A stretch of DNA of 8,195 bases. Origin: a bacterium Ga0077546. Lineage in GTDB: Bacteria > Cyanobacteriota > Vampirovibrionia > Obscuribacterales > Obscuribacteraceae. Positions within the stretch are counted from its first letter, which is position 1, and each line of letters opens with the position of its first letter. Made by a program: the position numbers and the translations under genes. Of this stretch, positions 7,821-8,195 are shown piece by piece. A model generated the notes under the pieces. It was not told where the DNA came from. It saw only the letters and a list, made by a program, of their open reading frames with translations, and made no database searches. The stretch spans positions 1-8,195 of the forward strand of contig LNEX01000038.1 of the NCBI GenBank assembly GCA_001464165.1, written 5' to 3'.

Positions 7821-8195
7821 CTATTTTTGGCCAGTTGTGAGAAATCTAAAAAGCCACTTCGCTGGTTTCGCCAGTGAAACTATGGCCAAACCTAGTGTTA
7901 TCAATGTCGCTAAAGCCGCTAAATAAATTCCAAAACGCAGGCTATCGGGGCGGAAGTCAAACTCAACTAGATGTGAGCCCTTAGTGACATAAACAGATCG
8001 CATAAAGCCGTTGGCACGATAGATAGTGGCAGGTACAGAATCAACTTTTGCCTTCCAGCCAGGATAAAAGCGGTCGTTTAGCACCACTAGGCTATCTTTG
8101 TCGCACTGCACCGAGAGAGCGACATGCTCATTTTGATCCTGCAAGAAGGTGACTTTGTTGGCTGAGCCTTCACCAGGTTCGCTTTCTAAAGAAGA
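7821..8195 (-). CDS. YfhO-like membrane protein, C-terminal part (5' end outside the window)
   Basis: The frame is open to the window edge, giving the last 124 residues; the TTG at 8144 is internal. The pattern VALSVQCDKDSLVVLNDRFYPGWKAKVDS (written here in part: LNDRFYPGWKA at visible residues 39-49), then VTKGSHLVEFDFRPDSLRFG and a final hydrophobic helix (about 88-109) with a basic tail, is the typical end of YfhO-type proteins. There an extracytoplasmic beta-rich segment (YPGW, then an H-x-V-x-F-x-(Y/F)-x-P motif) precedes the last membrane span. The family is large and polytopic, with a GT-C glycosyltransferase-like fold; a Bacillus member takes part in lipoteichoic-acid glycosylation. 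A role in envelope glycan or polymer modification is inference. A small gene follows 17 nt downstream. Confidence 0.82.
   Translation of the reverse strand, partial: SSLESEPGEGSANKVTFLQDQNEHVALSVQCDKDSLVVLNDRFYPGWKAKVDSVPATIYRANGFMRSVYVTKGSHLVEFDFRPDSLRFGIYLAALATLITLGLAIVSLAKPAKWLFRFLTTGQK

Overview
The window looks like ordinary chromosome from a free-living bacterium with secreted and envelope-associated genes; there is no phage, plasmid, transposase, CRISPR or defence cassette. GC content is intermediate, starts include GTG, and several genes have recognisable Shine-Dalgarno sites. The mix of WG-repeat protein, caspase-fold/TPR protein, DUF4384, secreted alpha/beta hydrolases, a Yip1-like membrane protein and a YfhO-like protein is typical of larger, protein-rich genomes. 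A non-photosynthetic cyanobacterial relative (Vampirovibrionia/Obscuribacterales-like) would fit, but this is a weak inference and no marker gene settles it.

Layout. 2-946 (+): 3' end of a WG-repeat protein. It converges on a two-gene minus-strand operon: 4586->2766, a secreted alpha/beta hydrolase fused to a DUF4384 domain, then 2755->989, a secreted caspase-fold protein with seven TPRs that has lost both catalytic residues. The 3'-3' junction holds a (TTAG)8 microsatellite that puts stop codons in all six frames and forms the loop of a probable terminator for the operon. 4786->4713 (-): tRNA-Arg(CCU). 5068->4791 (-): a possible small gene that reads through only if one frameshift at a T6 run is allowed. 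6182->5085 (-): a second secreted alpha/beta hydrolase, related to the first. 6213-6600: a divergent intergenic region with a 12-bp inverted repeat around a candidate promoter. 6601-7314 (+): a five-helix Yip1-family membrane protein. 7315-7551: a 3'-3' gap with weak hairpins only. 7803->7552 (-): a small protein with a C-terminal membrane anchor. 8195->7821 (-): the C-terminus of a YfhO-like polytopic membrane protein that continues beyond the window.

How the genes may work together. The strongest functional unit is the hydrolase-DUF4384/pseudo-caspase-TPR pair: 10 nt between the genes, a Shine-Dalgarno that overlaps the upstream stop codon, and export signals on both products. DUF4384 is known as a partner domain of caspase-fold (C14) proteins, often in one polypeptide. 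Here the two modules are in adjacent genes, the caspase fold is catalytically dead, and an apparently intact serine hydrolase carries the DUF4384. One reading is that the dead caspase-TPR protein is a scaffold or ligand-binding partner for the hydrolase; this is inference. No link between this pair and the YfhO or Yip1 genes is visible beyond proximity.
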